In this document: positions 46,084 through 56,552 of the stretch, piece after piece
Layout of the letters: each line of letters opens with the position of its first letter
How positions within the stretch are numbered: the stretch's first letter is position 1
Source of the DNA: Rutidosis leptorrhynchoides
Lineage: Eukaryota; Streptophyta; Magnoliopsida; Asterales; Asteraceae
Assembly: GCF_046630445.1 (NCBI RefSeq)
Contig: NC_092342.1
Coordinates: 80,898,001 to 80,962,000, forward strand
Reading direction: 5' to 3'
DNA: 64,000 bases
The notes under the pieces: generated by a model
What the model was told of the DNA's origin: nothing
The model's database searches: none
Seen by the model: the letters and a program-made list of their open reading frames with translations, nothing else
Position numbers and translations under genes: made by a program

Positions 46084-46929
46084 ATGGCACCGACTACTCG
46101 ACAAACCATGAATATGAGCGAAGAGGAATTCCGTACCTTTCTTGCTGCAAACATAGCCGCAGTACAGGCTGCGCTACATACCAACAATAACTCCGAATCT
46201 AGCAATGCAGCTAACGGCGTAAGAAATTGTGTAGGATGCACCTACAAAGAATTCACTGCCTGCAAACCTTTGGAATTTGATGGAACCGAAGGACCGATCG
46301 GATTGAAATGGTGGACCGAGAAGGTCGAATCGGTGTTTGCCATAAGTAAGTGTACTGAAGAGGACAAAGTGAAGTACGCTACGCATACCTTCACAGGTAC
46401 TGCGTTAACATGGTGGAATACCTATCTAGAGCAAGTGGGACAAGATGATGCTTACGCACTACAGTGGTTAGCATTCAAGCACTTGATGAATGAGAAGTAC
46501 CGTCCCAGAACCGAGGTCAATAAGCTCAAGACAGAACTTAGAGGGTTACGAACCCAAGGATTTGATATTACCACGTACGAAAGATGATTCACAGAATTGT
46601 GCCTATTGTGTCCGAGAGCATTCGAAGATGAGGAAGAGAAGATCGACGCGTTTGTGAAAGGATTACCGGAAAGAATCCAATAAGATATAAGTTCACACGA
46701 GCCCGCCTCCATACAACAGGCATGTAGAATGGCTCACAAACTAGTGAACCAGATTGAGGAAAGAATTAAAGAACAGGCGGCTGAAGAGGCCAATGTGAAG
46801 CAAGTCAAAAGAAAGTGGGAGGAAAACGGTGATAAGAATCACCAATACAACAACAACAGCAATTACAACAATAATCGTAACAACTATCCCAACAATCGCA
46901 ACATCAATTGCAACTACAACAAATGGCCC

Positions 46930-46967
<38 letters not shown>

Positions 46968-49900
46968 CTACTACAACAATCATCCCAACAACAATAACAA
47001 CCGCAACAACAACAACAATCAGAAGCAGCTATGCCAAAGGTGTGAAAAGTATCACTCGGGGTTCTGCACTAAATTTTGCAACAAGTGTAAAAGAAATGGT
47101 CATAGCGCGGCGAAGTGTGAGGTCTACGGACCAGGGGTTAACAGAACGAAAGGAACAAATGGTGTCAGAACGAGTAATGGCGGAGCAAGTAGTGTCGGAG
47201 CAAGTAGTGTCGGAGTAGTTTGTTATAAATGTGGAAAACCGGGCCACATTATTAGAAATTGCCCGAACCAGGAGAACACGAATGGACAATGCCGCGGAAG
47301 AGTTTTCAATATTAATGCGGCAGAGGCACAGGAAGACCCGGAGCCTGTTACGGGTACGTTTCTTATTGACAATAAATCTGCTTACGTTTTATTTGATTCG
47401 GGTGCGGATAGAAGCTATATGAGTAGAGATTTTTGTGCTAAATTAAGTTGTCCATTGATGCCGTTGGATAGTAAATTTTTACTCAAATTAGCAAACGGTA
47501 AATTAATTTCAGCAGATTATATATGCCGGAATCGAGAAATTAAACTGGGTAGCGAAATATTTAAGATTGATTTGATACCAGTAGAGTTAGGGAGTTTTGA
47601 TGTAATAGTTGGCATGGACTGGCTGAAGAAGGTGAAAGCAGAGATCGTATGTTATAAAAATGCAATTCGCATTGTACGAGAAGAAGGAGAACCCTTAATG
47701 GTGTACGGAGAAAAGGGCAACACGAAGCTACATCTTATTAGTAATTTGAAGGCACACAAACTGATAAGAAAAGGTTGCTATGCTGTTCTAGCACACGTCG
47801 AGAAAGTACAAACTGAAGAAAAGAGCATCAATGATGTTCTCGTCGCAAAAGAATTTCCCGATGTATTTTCGAAAGAATTACCGGGACTACCTCCACATCG
47901 ATCTGTTGAATTTCATATAGATCTTGTACCAGGAGCTGCACCAATAGCTCGTGCTCCTTATAGACTCGCACCCAGTGAGGTGAAAGAACTGCAAAGCCAA
48001 CTGCAAGAACTATTAGAACGTGGTTTCATTCGACCAAGCACATCACCATGGGGAGCTCCTGTTTTGTTTGTCAAGAAGATGGATGGTACATTTAGGTTGT
48101 GTATTGACTACAGAGAGTTGAACAAACTTACCATCAAAAGCCGTTATCCACTGCCGAGAATTGATGACTTATTTGATCAACTACAAGGCTCGTCGGTTTA
48201 TTTGAAGATCAATTTACGTTCTGGATATCATCAAATGCGAGTAAAGGAGGATGATATTCCAAAAACTGCTTTTAGGACGCGTTATGGTCATTACGAGTTT
48301 ATGGTTATGCCGTTTGGATTGACTAACGCACCAGCTGTATTCATGGACCTTATGAACCGAGTGTGTGGGCCATATCTTGACAAGTTTGTCATTGTTTTCA
48401 TCGATGACATACTTATTTACTCAAAGAATGATCAAGAGCACGAAGAACATTTGAGAAAAGTGCTAGAAGTATTGAGGAAAGAAAAACTGTACGCTAAGTT
48501 TTCAAAGTGTGCATTTTGGTTGGAAGAAGTTCAATTCCTCGGTCACATAGTGAACAAAGAAGGTATCCAGGTGGACTCGGCAAAGATCGAAACCGTTGAA
48601 AAGTGGGAAACCCCAAAAACTCCAAAGCATATACGTCAATTTTTAGGATTGGCTGGTTACTACAGAAGGTTCATCCAAGACTTTTCCAGAATAGCAAAAC
48701 CCTTGACTGCATTAACGCATAAAGGGAAGAAATTTGAATGGAAAGATGAACAAGAGAAAGCGTTTCAATTGTTAAAGAAAAAGTTAACTACGGCACCTAT
48801 ATTGTCATTACCTGAAGGGAATGATGATTTTGTGATATATTGTGACGCCTCAAAGCAAGGTCTCGGTTGTGTATTAATGCAACGAACGAAAGTAATTGCT
48901 TATGCGTCTAGACAATTGAAGATTCACGAACAGAATTATACGACGCATGATTTGGAATTAGGCGCGATTGTTTTTGCATTAAAGACTTGGAGGCACTACT
49001 TATATGGGGTCAAAAGTATTATATATACCGACCACAAAAGTCTTCAACACATATTTAATCAGAAACAACTGAATATGAGGCAGCGTAGGTGGATTGAATT
49101 GTTGAATGATTACAACTTTGAGATTCGTTACCACCCGGAGAAGGCAAATGTGGTAGCCGACGCCTTGAGCAGAAAGGACAGAGAACCCATTCGAGTAAAA
49201 TCTATGAATATAATGATTCACACTAACCTTACTACTCAAATAAAGGAGGCGCAACAAGGAGTTTTAAAAGAGGGAAATTTAAAGGATGAAATACCCAAAG
49301 GATTAGAGAAGCATCTTAATATTCGGGAAGATGGAACCCGGTATAGGGCTGAAAGAATTTGGGTACCAAAATTTGGAGATATGAGAGGAATGGTACTTAG
49401 AGAAGCTCATAAAACCAGATACTTAATACATCCTGGAACGGGGAAGATGTACAAGGATCTTAAGAAACATTTTTGGTGGCCAGGTATGAAAGCCGATATT
49501 GCTAAATATGTAGGAGAATGTTTGACGTGTTCTAAGGTTAAAGTTGAACATCAGAAACCATCAGGTCTACTACAACAACCTGAAATCCTGGAATGGAAAT
49601 GGGAAAACATTACCATGGATTTCATCACTAAATTGCCAAGGAATGCAAGTGGTTTTGATACTATTTGGGTAATAGTTGATCGTCTCACCAAATCAGCACA
49701 CTTCCTACCAATAAGAGAAGATGATAAGATGGAGAAGTTAGCATGACTGTATTTGAAGGAAGTCGTCTCCAGACATGGAATACCAATCTCTATTATCTCT
49801 GATAGGGATGGCAGATTTATTTCAAGATTCTGGCAGACATTACATCAAGCATTAGGAACTCATCTAGACATGAGTACTGCCTATCATCCACAAACTGATG

Positions 49901-50682
49901 GGCAGAGCGAAAGGATGATACAAACGCTTGAAGACATGCTACGAGCATGTGTTATTGATTTCGGAAACAGTTGGGATCGACATCTACCGTTAGCAGAATT
50001 TTCCTACAACAACAGCTATCATTCAAGCATTGAGATGGCGCCGTTTGAAGCACTTTATGGTAGAAAGTACAGGTCTCCGATTTGTTGGAGTGAAGTGGGG
50101 GATAGACAGATTACGGGTCCGGAGATAATACAAGAAACTACCGAGAAGATCATCCAAATTCAACAACGGTTGAAAACCGCTCAAAGTCGACAAAAGAGCT
50201 ACGCCGACATTAAAAGAAAAGATATAGAATTTGAAACTGGAGAGATGGTCATGCTTAAGGTTGCACCTTGGAAAGGTGTTGTTCGATTTGGTAAACGAGG
50301 GAAATTAAATCCAAGGTATATTGGACCATTCAAGATTATTGATCGTGTCGGACCAGTAGCTTACCGACTTGAGTTACCTCAACAACTCGCGGCTGTACAT
50401 AACACTTTCCACGTCTCGAATTTGAAGAAATGTTTTACTAAAGAAGATCTCACTATTCTGTTAGATGAAATCCAAATCAACGAAAAACTTCAATTCATCG
50501 AAGAACCCGTCGAAATAATGGATCGTGAGGTTAAAAGACTTAAGCAAAACAAGATACCAATTGTTAAGGTTCGATGGAATGCTCGTAGAGGACCCGAGTT
50601 CACCAAGGAACGAGAAGATCAGATGAAGAAGAAATACCCGCATTTATTTCCAGAAGATACGTCAACACCTCCAACTGCTTAA
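46084..50682 (+). pseudogene. gag-pol polyprotein of element D, one frame with three stops
   Basis: Starts MAPTTRQT at 46084. Gag core includes ALTWWNTYLEQ. A long Asn-rich AAC repeat (46850-47020) precedes zinc knuckles [26 protein letters not shown] and [14 protein letters not shown]. Protease DSGAD is near 47395, RT FIDDIL near 48400, RNase [11 protein letters not shown] near 48840, and the integrase zinc finger 49430-49530 with [13 protein letters not shown] near 49875. The tail [12 protein letters not shown]...KYPHLFPED resembles the chromodomain-type end of Tekay elements. In-frame stops: 46585 TGA and 49744 TGA (both CGA in element B) and 46681 TAA. All pieces share one frame, so gag and pol are fused. 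Confidence 0.93.
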
Positions 50683-50704
50683 AATTTTGGGACGAAATTT
50701 ATTT

Positions 50705-50717
50705 AACGGGTAGGTAC
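50705..50717 (+). promoter_or_regulatory. Polypurine tract of element D
   Basis: AACGGGTAGGTAC immediately before the 3' LTR at 50718. Confidence 0.8.
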
Positions 50718-53700
50718 TGTAGTGACCCGAACTTTTCCATGTTTATATATATATTAAATGAAATTGTTACTTACATGATTAAGTGTTTCCAACATGTTAA
50801 GCAATCAAACTTGTTAAGACTTGATTAATTGAAATAGGTTTCATATAGACAATTGATCACCCAAGTTGACCGGCGATTCACGAACGTTACAAAATTGTAA
50901 AAACTACATGTTGTGGTATATATATAGACATATATATATATGGTTGACATAAGATTATGATGAGTAAGTATCTCACTGAGTATATTAACAATGTGTGATA
51001 TACATAAGAAATGATATTACTAAGTTAAGAAACTCGAAATGATATATATAACGATTATCGTTATGATAACGTCTACTAAATACATATGTATCATATTAAG
51101 ATATTGATACACTATATTTAACATGATAAAATGATATTTAAATATATCATTAAGTGTGTTAACAATGAACTACATATGTAAAAACAAGACTACTAACTCA
51201 AGAATTATGAAACGAGACTTATATGTAACGATTATCGTTGTAGCGACATTTAAATGTATATATATATGATATTAAGATATATTAATATATCATAATATCA
51301 TGATAATATAATAATTTAACATCTCATTAGATATAATAAACATTGGGTTAACAACATTTAACAAGATCGTTAACTTAAAGGTTTCAAATCAACATTTACA
51401 TGTAACGACTAACGATGACTTAACGACTCAGTTAAAATGTATATACATGTAGTGTTTTAATATGTATTCATACACTTTTGAAAGACTTCAAGACACTTAT
51501 CAAAATACTTCTACTTAACAAAAATTCTTACAATTACATCCTCGTTCAGTTTCATCAACAATTCTACTCGTATGCACCCGTATTCGTACTCGTACAATAC
51601 ACAGCTTTTAGATGTATGTACTATTGGTATATACACTCCAATGATCTGCTCTTAGCAGCCCATGTGAGTCACCTAACACATGTGGGAACCATCATTTGGC
51701 AACTAGCATGAAATATCTCATAAAATTACAAAAATATGAGTAATCATTCATGACTTATTTACATGAAAACAAAATTACATATCCTTTATATCTAATCCAT
51801 ACACCAACGACCAAAAACACCTACAAACACTTTCATTCTTTAATTTTCTTCATCTAATTGATCTCTCTCAAGTTCTATCTTCAAGTTCTAAGTGTTCTTC
51901 ATAAATTCTACAAGTTCTAGTTTCATAAAATCAAGAATACTTCCTAGTTTGCTAGCTTACTTCCAATCTTGTAGAGTGATCATCCAACCTCAAGAAATCT
52001 TTCTTATTTACAGTAAGATATCTTTCTAATACAAGGTAATACTCATATTCAAACTTTGATTCAATTTCTATAACTATAACAATCTTATTTCGAGTGGAAA
52101 TCTTACTTGAACTTGTTTTCGTGTCATGATTCTGCTTCAAGAATTTTCAAGCCATCCAAGGATCCTTTGAAGCTAGATCCATTTTTCTCATTTCCAGTAG
52201 CTTTATCCAGAAAACTTGAGGTAGTAATGATGTTCATAACATCATTCAATTCATACATATAAAGCTATCTTATTCGAAGGTTTAAACTTGTAATCACTAG
52301 AACATAGTTTAGTTAATTCTAAACTTGTTCGCAAACAAAAGTTAATCCTTCTAACTTGACTTTTAAAATCAACTAAACACATGTTCTATATCTATATGAT
52401 ATGCTAATTTAATGATTTAAAACCTGGAAACACGAAGAACACTGTAAAACCGGACATACGCCGTCGTAATAACACCGCGGACTGTTTTGGATTAGTTAAT
52501 TACAAACTATGATAAACTTTGATTTAAAAGTTGTTCTTCTGGGAAAATGATTTTTCTTATGAACATGAAACTATATCCAAAAATCACGATTAAACTCAAA
52601 GTGGAAGTATGTTTTCTAAAATGGTCATCTGGACGTCGTTCTTTCGACTGAAATGACTACCTTTACAAAAACGACTTGTAACTTATATTTCCGAATATAA
52701 ACCTATACTTTTTCTGTTTAGATTCATAAAATAGAGTTCAATATGAAACCATAGCAATTTGATTCACTCAAAACGGATTTAAAATGAAGAAGTTATGGGT
52801 AAAACAAGATTGGATAATTTTTCTTGTTGTAGCAACGTGAAAATTGGTAACAAATCTATATTAATCATATCCTATCTAACTTATATTGTATTATACATGT
52901 ATTCTAATATATTATGTAATCTTGGGATACCATAGACACGTATGCAAATGTTTTGACATATCATATCGACCCATGTGTATATATTATTTGGAACAACTAT
53001 AGACACTCTATATGCAGTAATGTGGGAGTTAGCTATACATGGTTGAGGTTGATTCCAAAAATATATATACTTTGAGTTGTGATCTAGCCTGAGACGTGTA
53101 TACATTGGGTCGTGGATTGATTCAAGATAATATATATCAATTTTTTTCTATACATCTAACGTTGGACAACTAGTTGTAGGTTACTAACGAGGACAGCTGA
53201 CTTAATAAACTTAAAACATCAAAATGTATTAAAAGTGTTGTAAATATATTTTGAATATACTTTGATATATATGTACATATTTGTTATAGGTTCGTGAATC
53301 GACCAGTGGCCAAGTCTTACTTCCCGACGAAGTAAAAAATCTGTGAAAGTGAGTTATAGTCCCACTTTTAAAATCTAATATTTTTGGGATGAGAATACAT
53401 GCAGGTTTTATAAATGATTTACAAAATAGACACAAGTACGTGAAACTACATTCTATGGTTGAATTATCGAAATCGAATATGCCCCTTTTTATTAAGTCTG
53501 GTAATCTAAGAATTAGGGAACAGACACCCTAATTGACGCGAATCCTAAAGATAGATCTATTGGGCCTAACAAACCCCATCCAAAGTACCGGATGCTTTAG
53601 TACTTCGAAATTTATATCATATCCGAAGGGTGTCCCGGAATGATGGGGATATTCTTATATATGCATCTTGTTAATGTCGGTTACCAGGTATTCACCATAT

Positions 53701-53769
53701 GAATGATTTTTATCTCTATGTATGGAATGTGTATTGAAATATGAAATCTTGTGGTCTATTGTTACGATT

Positions 53770-53804
<35 letters not shown>

Positions 53805-54213
53805 TATATATAGGTTAAACCTATAACTCACCAACATTTTTGTTGACGTTTAAAGCATGTTTATTCTCAGGTGAATACTAAGAGCTTCCGCTGTTGCATA
53901 CTAAAATAAGGACAAGATTTGGAGTCCATGTTTGTATGATATTGTGTAAAAACTGCATTTAAGAAACATATGTCGATGTAATATATTTCTATTGTAAACC
54001 ATTATGTAATGGTCGTGTGTAAACAGTATATTTTAGATTATCATTATTTGATAATCTACGTAATGCTTTTGAAACCTTTATTGATAAAATAAAGGTTATG
54101 GTTGTTTTAAAAATGAATGCAGTCTTTGAAAAACGTCTCATATAGAGGTCAAAACCTCGCAACGAAATCAATTAATATGGAACGTTTATAATCAATATGA
54201 ACGGGACATTTCA
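50718..54213 (+). repeat. 3' LTR of element D, 3496 bp
   Basis: Matches 40664-44126. The extra length is mainly a longer TA run at about 53770-53812. Confidence 0.92.
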
Positions 54214-54720
54214 TTAAATAACATAAATATAAATGTTAGTGAAGTTAATAAAAGTTAGATTACAGAAATATAATTCAGGCGGTATAACCGACCATATATA
54301 ACTTAAATAGCATAAATATAAATGTTAGTAAAGTTAATAAAAGTTAGATTACAGAAATATAATTCAGGCGGTATAACCGACCATATATAACTTTAAATAA
54401 CATAAATATAAATGTTAGTGAAGTTAATAAAAGTTAGATTACAGAAATATAATTCGGGCGGTTTAACCGATCATATATAACTTTAAATAACATAAATATA
54501 AATGTTAGTGAAGTTAATAAAAGTTAGATTACAGAAATATAATTCAGGCGGTATAACCGACCATATATAACTTTAAATAACATAAATATAAATGTTAGCG
54601 AAGTTAATAAAAGTTAGATTACATAAATATAATTCATGCGGTATAATCGACCATATATAACTTAAATAACATAAATATAAATGTTAGTGAAGTTAATAAA
54701 AGTTAGATTACAGAAATATA
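54214..54720. repeat. 90-bp tandem repeat of element C leader, right part (about 5.5 units)
   Basis: CATAAATATAAATG starts at 54222, 54311, 54401, 54491, 54581 and 54670, giving spacings of 89-90 bp. Each unit contains GCGGT(A/T)TAA(C/T)CGA(C/T)CATATATAAC. With the unit at 40578 the original array had about 6.5 copies. It lies between the element C primer-binding region and gag. Confidence 0.93.
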
Positions 54721-54858
54721 ATTTTACTTACGATAATAATAATATTTACCTTACTAATAAATAATAGAAGATATCATTAAAGAATTTTTTACCTTGATTA
54801 GTAACTTGTGCTTGCTTAGATAAACATTGATTATACGGAGCACTTCGTGCTGATAACG

Positions 54859-55107
54859 TGTTAAGATTTAGGAGTTTATAACTACCTTTTAGGCTTGATT
54901 CTTGACAATATATTACTAATATTATAGAAGAGTGAAGAAGAGAGCAAGTATTCTATCTTTCAAGAAAAAATGGTGTGCCAATATGCTTACATTCGTCCGA
55001 TATTTATACTACATAAAGTGATGTACAACTTCATAATATTCCAAATGTCATTTGCTATTTTGGTTGTATCTATAAAAGTTTGTCAGCCACTTTTAATATT
55101 TATAACA
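54859..55107 (-). repeat. 5' LTR of element C
   Basis: 249 bp, five differences from 34844-35092. On its left lies a priming-site candidate: the minus strand reads CGTTATCAGCACGAAGTGC, which I could not assign to a specific tRNA. Confidence 0.93.
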
Positions 55108-55424
55108 GTTTGCTGTATTCCTGGACATTTATGTTATTCAACTTGATACCAACTTCGTTCCAAATCTATAGTCCCAATGTCACATGTACTTTTTGTTTAT
55201 TTTCCAATCTTATCCCATACATTTTACTTATCTTTTTTGTCTTACATGTATAAGGTAAAGGCGCAAAAAAACTTTCACATTTTTTTTCTCCGTTTATGAA
55301 AGTGAACAATTAATTTGAGATATCTCAAAAATGAATAGCTGACAATATAATTGGGACGGAGGGCGTACGTGTTATGAATATGATTTGTGACTTTGTAGTT
55401 TTTAAAAAAAATTCCCAATGGGGT
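55108..55424. other. No gene; possible Stowaway remnant
   Basis: Sequence near 55355-55370 ends TAATTGGGACGGAGGG, a typical Stowaway-MITE end, and CTCCGT lies near 55287. The rest of the pair is too eroded to call. Nothing else seen. Confidence 0.3.
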
Positions 55425-55645
55425 TTCCTGAGCCTCGGAAGTTACGGACGTCTTGCGTTCGAGCCTCATTTGAGGGGGTTTTATTGCACGTGATGCCCGT
55501 ATGAATTCGCCATGGGGTTTCCTCCTTAGAGCGGTAAGCCTACAATGTTCGTCCCAGAAAATGATCGGTAGATGAATTTCGACATCGCATTCGGACCCCA
55601 TCAATGACTCTAACCACAGTTAAAAAAAAAAAAAAAAAAAAAAAA
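55425..55645 (+). mobile_element. SINE of a second family, with poly(A)
   Basis: Contains a B-box-like GCGTTCGAGCCTC, followed by a body with GGGGTTTCCTCCTTAGAGCG and a run of about 24 A ending near 55645. No clear target duplication was found and the 5' end is uncertain. Confidence 0.45.
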
Positions 55646-56038
55646 CTACATAATACACACATAATACCTTTACTATATACCAAAAAGTACTACTCGTTAC
55701 AAAACAAATCTTACACTTTCTTGTTTTCCCTAACTGGATTCTCAAGAGAACTGGATCGAAGGCCTTAAACGAAGCTTATCAACATCCCTTTAGTGCATTC
55801 CATAAACCCCATTTTCGAATATTAATTTAATTCTTGTCTCCATTGTATAATCACATCTTGTAAATTCACTTGATCAGCTCTAGTTTCATGTCCAAAATTG
55901 GAAATGATTCAAGAAACGGTTGTATACATCCAACCAAATCTTACAAACCCATGGGACCAATTCCTGTGTGATTGCATACATATATTAACATAATTTACAA
56001 AACACACACACATATAGCTTCATATTAATAGGTATGAC
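55646..56038. other. No gene seen
   Basis: AT-rich intergenic DNA between the SINE and the inverted-repeat element. No ORF with family features. Confidence 0.5.
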
Positions 56039-56552
56039 TAGGGGTGTGCACGGTACGGGAAAAACCGAGGAACCGAACTGAAACTGAGGAACCAAGCGGT
56101 TCCAAACCGAACCAAGCTATTTCAGTCCGGTCTTCGGTCCATATTTTCCAGATTTTCGATGTTGATCTTCGGTCCAGACTGGATCAGACCGAACTCGAAA
56201 ATAACACCAAAAATAACCGAACCAAACCGAACCGGATTGAACCAAAAATATATAGTTTTGTCCTCGGTCCAACTTTTTACTACAAAATGAGACCAGTGGC
56301 GGAACTTGAACCCGGATACAGATGGGGCGAGTGTAAAATTTAATAAATTTTTCAAAGTCAGCAGGGGTAAACATTAAAAAAAACCTTATTTTTTGGTACA
56401 AAAGAATTTTTTAGTGTAAATTTTTTTTCTTCGTTAAATCCAGGTGGGGCGGATACCCCTTTGCGCTACACTAAGTTCCACCCCTGATTGAGACTCGGGA
56501 CAGAACCGAACCGATTTAGTTTGATCCGGTTTTGTACCATTCACAACCCTAG
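56039..56552. mobile_element. ACCGAACC-rich inverted-repeat element with a MITE inside
   Basis: Left end TAGGGGTGTGCACGGTAC and right end GTACCATTCACAACCCTA are imperfect inverted repeats. The interior is full of CCGAACC, a known style of plant MITE. A separate hAT-like MITE (56294-56486) is nested in it. It starts just beyond the last exon of the chaperonin gene, so it may contribute to its 3' untranslated region. Confidence 0.5.
56286..56494. mobile_element. hAT-like MITE family M1, copy 1
   Basis: Element 56294-56486 begins CAGTGGCGGAACTT and ends AAGTTCCACCCCTG, inverted repeats matching at 12 of 14. Flanks AATGAGAC and ATTGAGAC match at 7 of 8, as for hAT. Copy 2 is at 62734-62928 in opposite orientation. 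Confidence 0.65.

Larger units (their letters stand above)
40664..54213 (+). mobile_element. Element D: Ty3/gypsy retrotransposon carrying an F-box gene, 13,550 bp, nested in element C
   Basis: Plus-strand order: 5' LTR 40664-44126, primer-binding site 44129-44140, acidic ORF, F-box ORF 45060-45743, gag-pol 46084-50682, polypurine tract 50705-50717, 3' LTR 50718-54213. Perfect 5-bp duplications TTAAA flank it (40659-40663, 54214-54218). The LTRs differ at roughly 40 positions in 3.46 kb by eye plus a TA-run expansion. Structurally complete, but its gag-pol has three stops. Confidence 0.95.
34844..55107 (-). mobile_element. Element C: Ty1/copia retrotransposon, containing element D
   Basis: Minus-strand copia element. 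The 5' LTR is 54859-55107 and the 3' LTR 34844-35092, both 249 bp with TG...CA ends and five differences between them. Flanking 5-bp duplications are GTTTG at 34839-34843 and 55108-55112, perfect. Domain order protease, integrase, reverse transcriptase, RNase H defines Ty1/copia. Without element D and its duplication it would be about 6.7 kb. The 5' leader holds a 90-bp tandem repeat, split by element D. Confidence 0.95.

Noticed and set aside
46741-46983. Poly-Val ORFs opposite the gag Asn repeat (also 26083-26328)
   Set aside because: Antisense shadow of the AAC repeat in gag of elements D and B.
40664-54213. Fully active retrotransposon
   Set aside because: Structure and duplication are intact but gag-pol has three in-frame stops, so it cannot be autonomous.
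54214-54720. Regular 90-bp repeat considered as a CRISPR array
   Set aside because: Whole 90-bp units repeat, without unique spacers, inside a plant retrotransposon leader. It is a minisatellite.
55280-55370. Stowaway MITE
   Set aside because: Only one convincing end (GGGACGGAGGG); the inverted partner is too weak and no TA duplication could be fixed.
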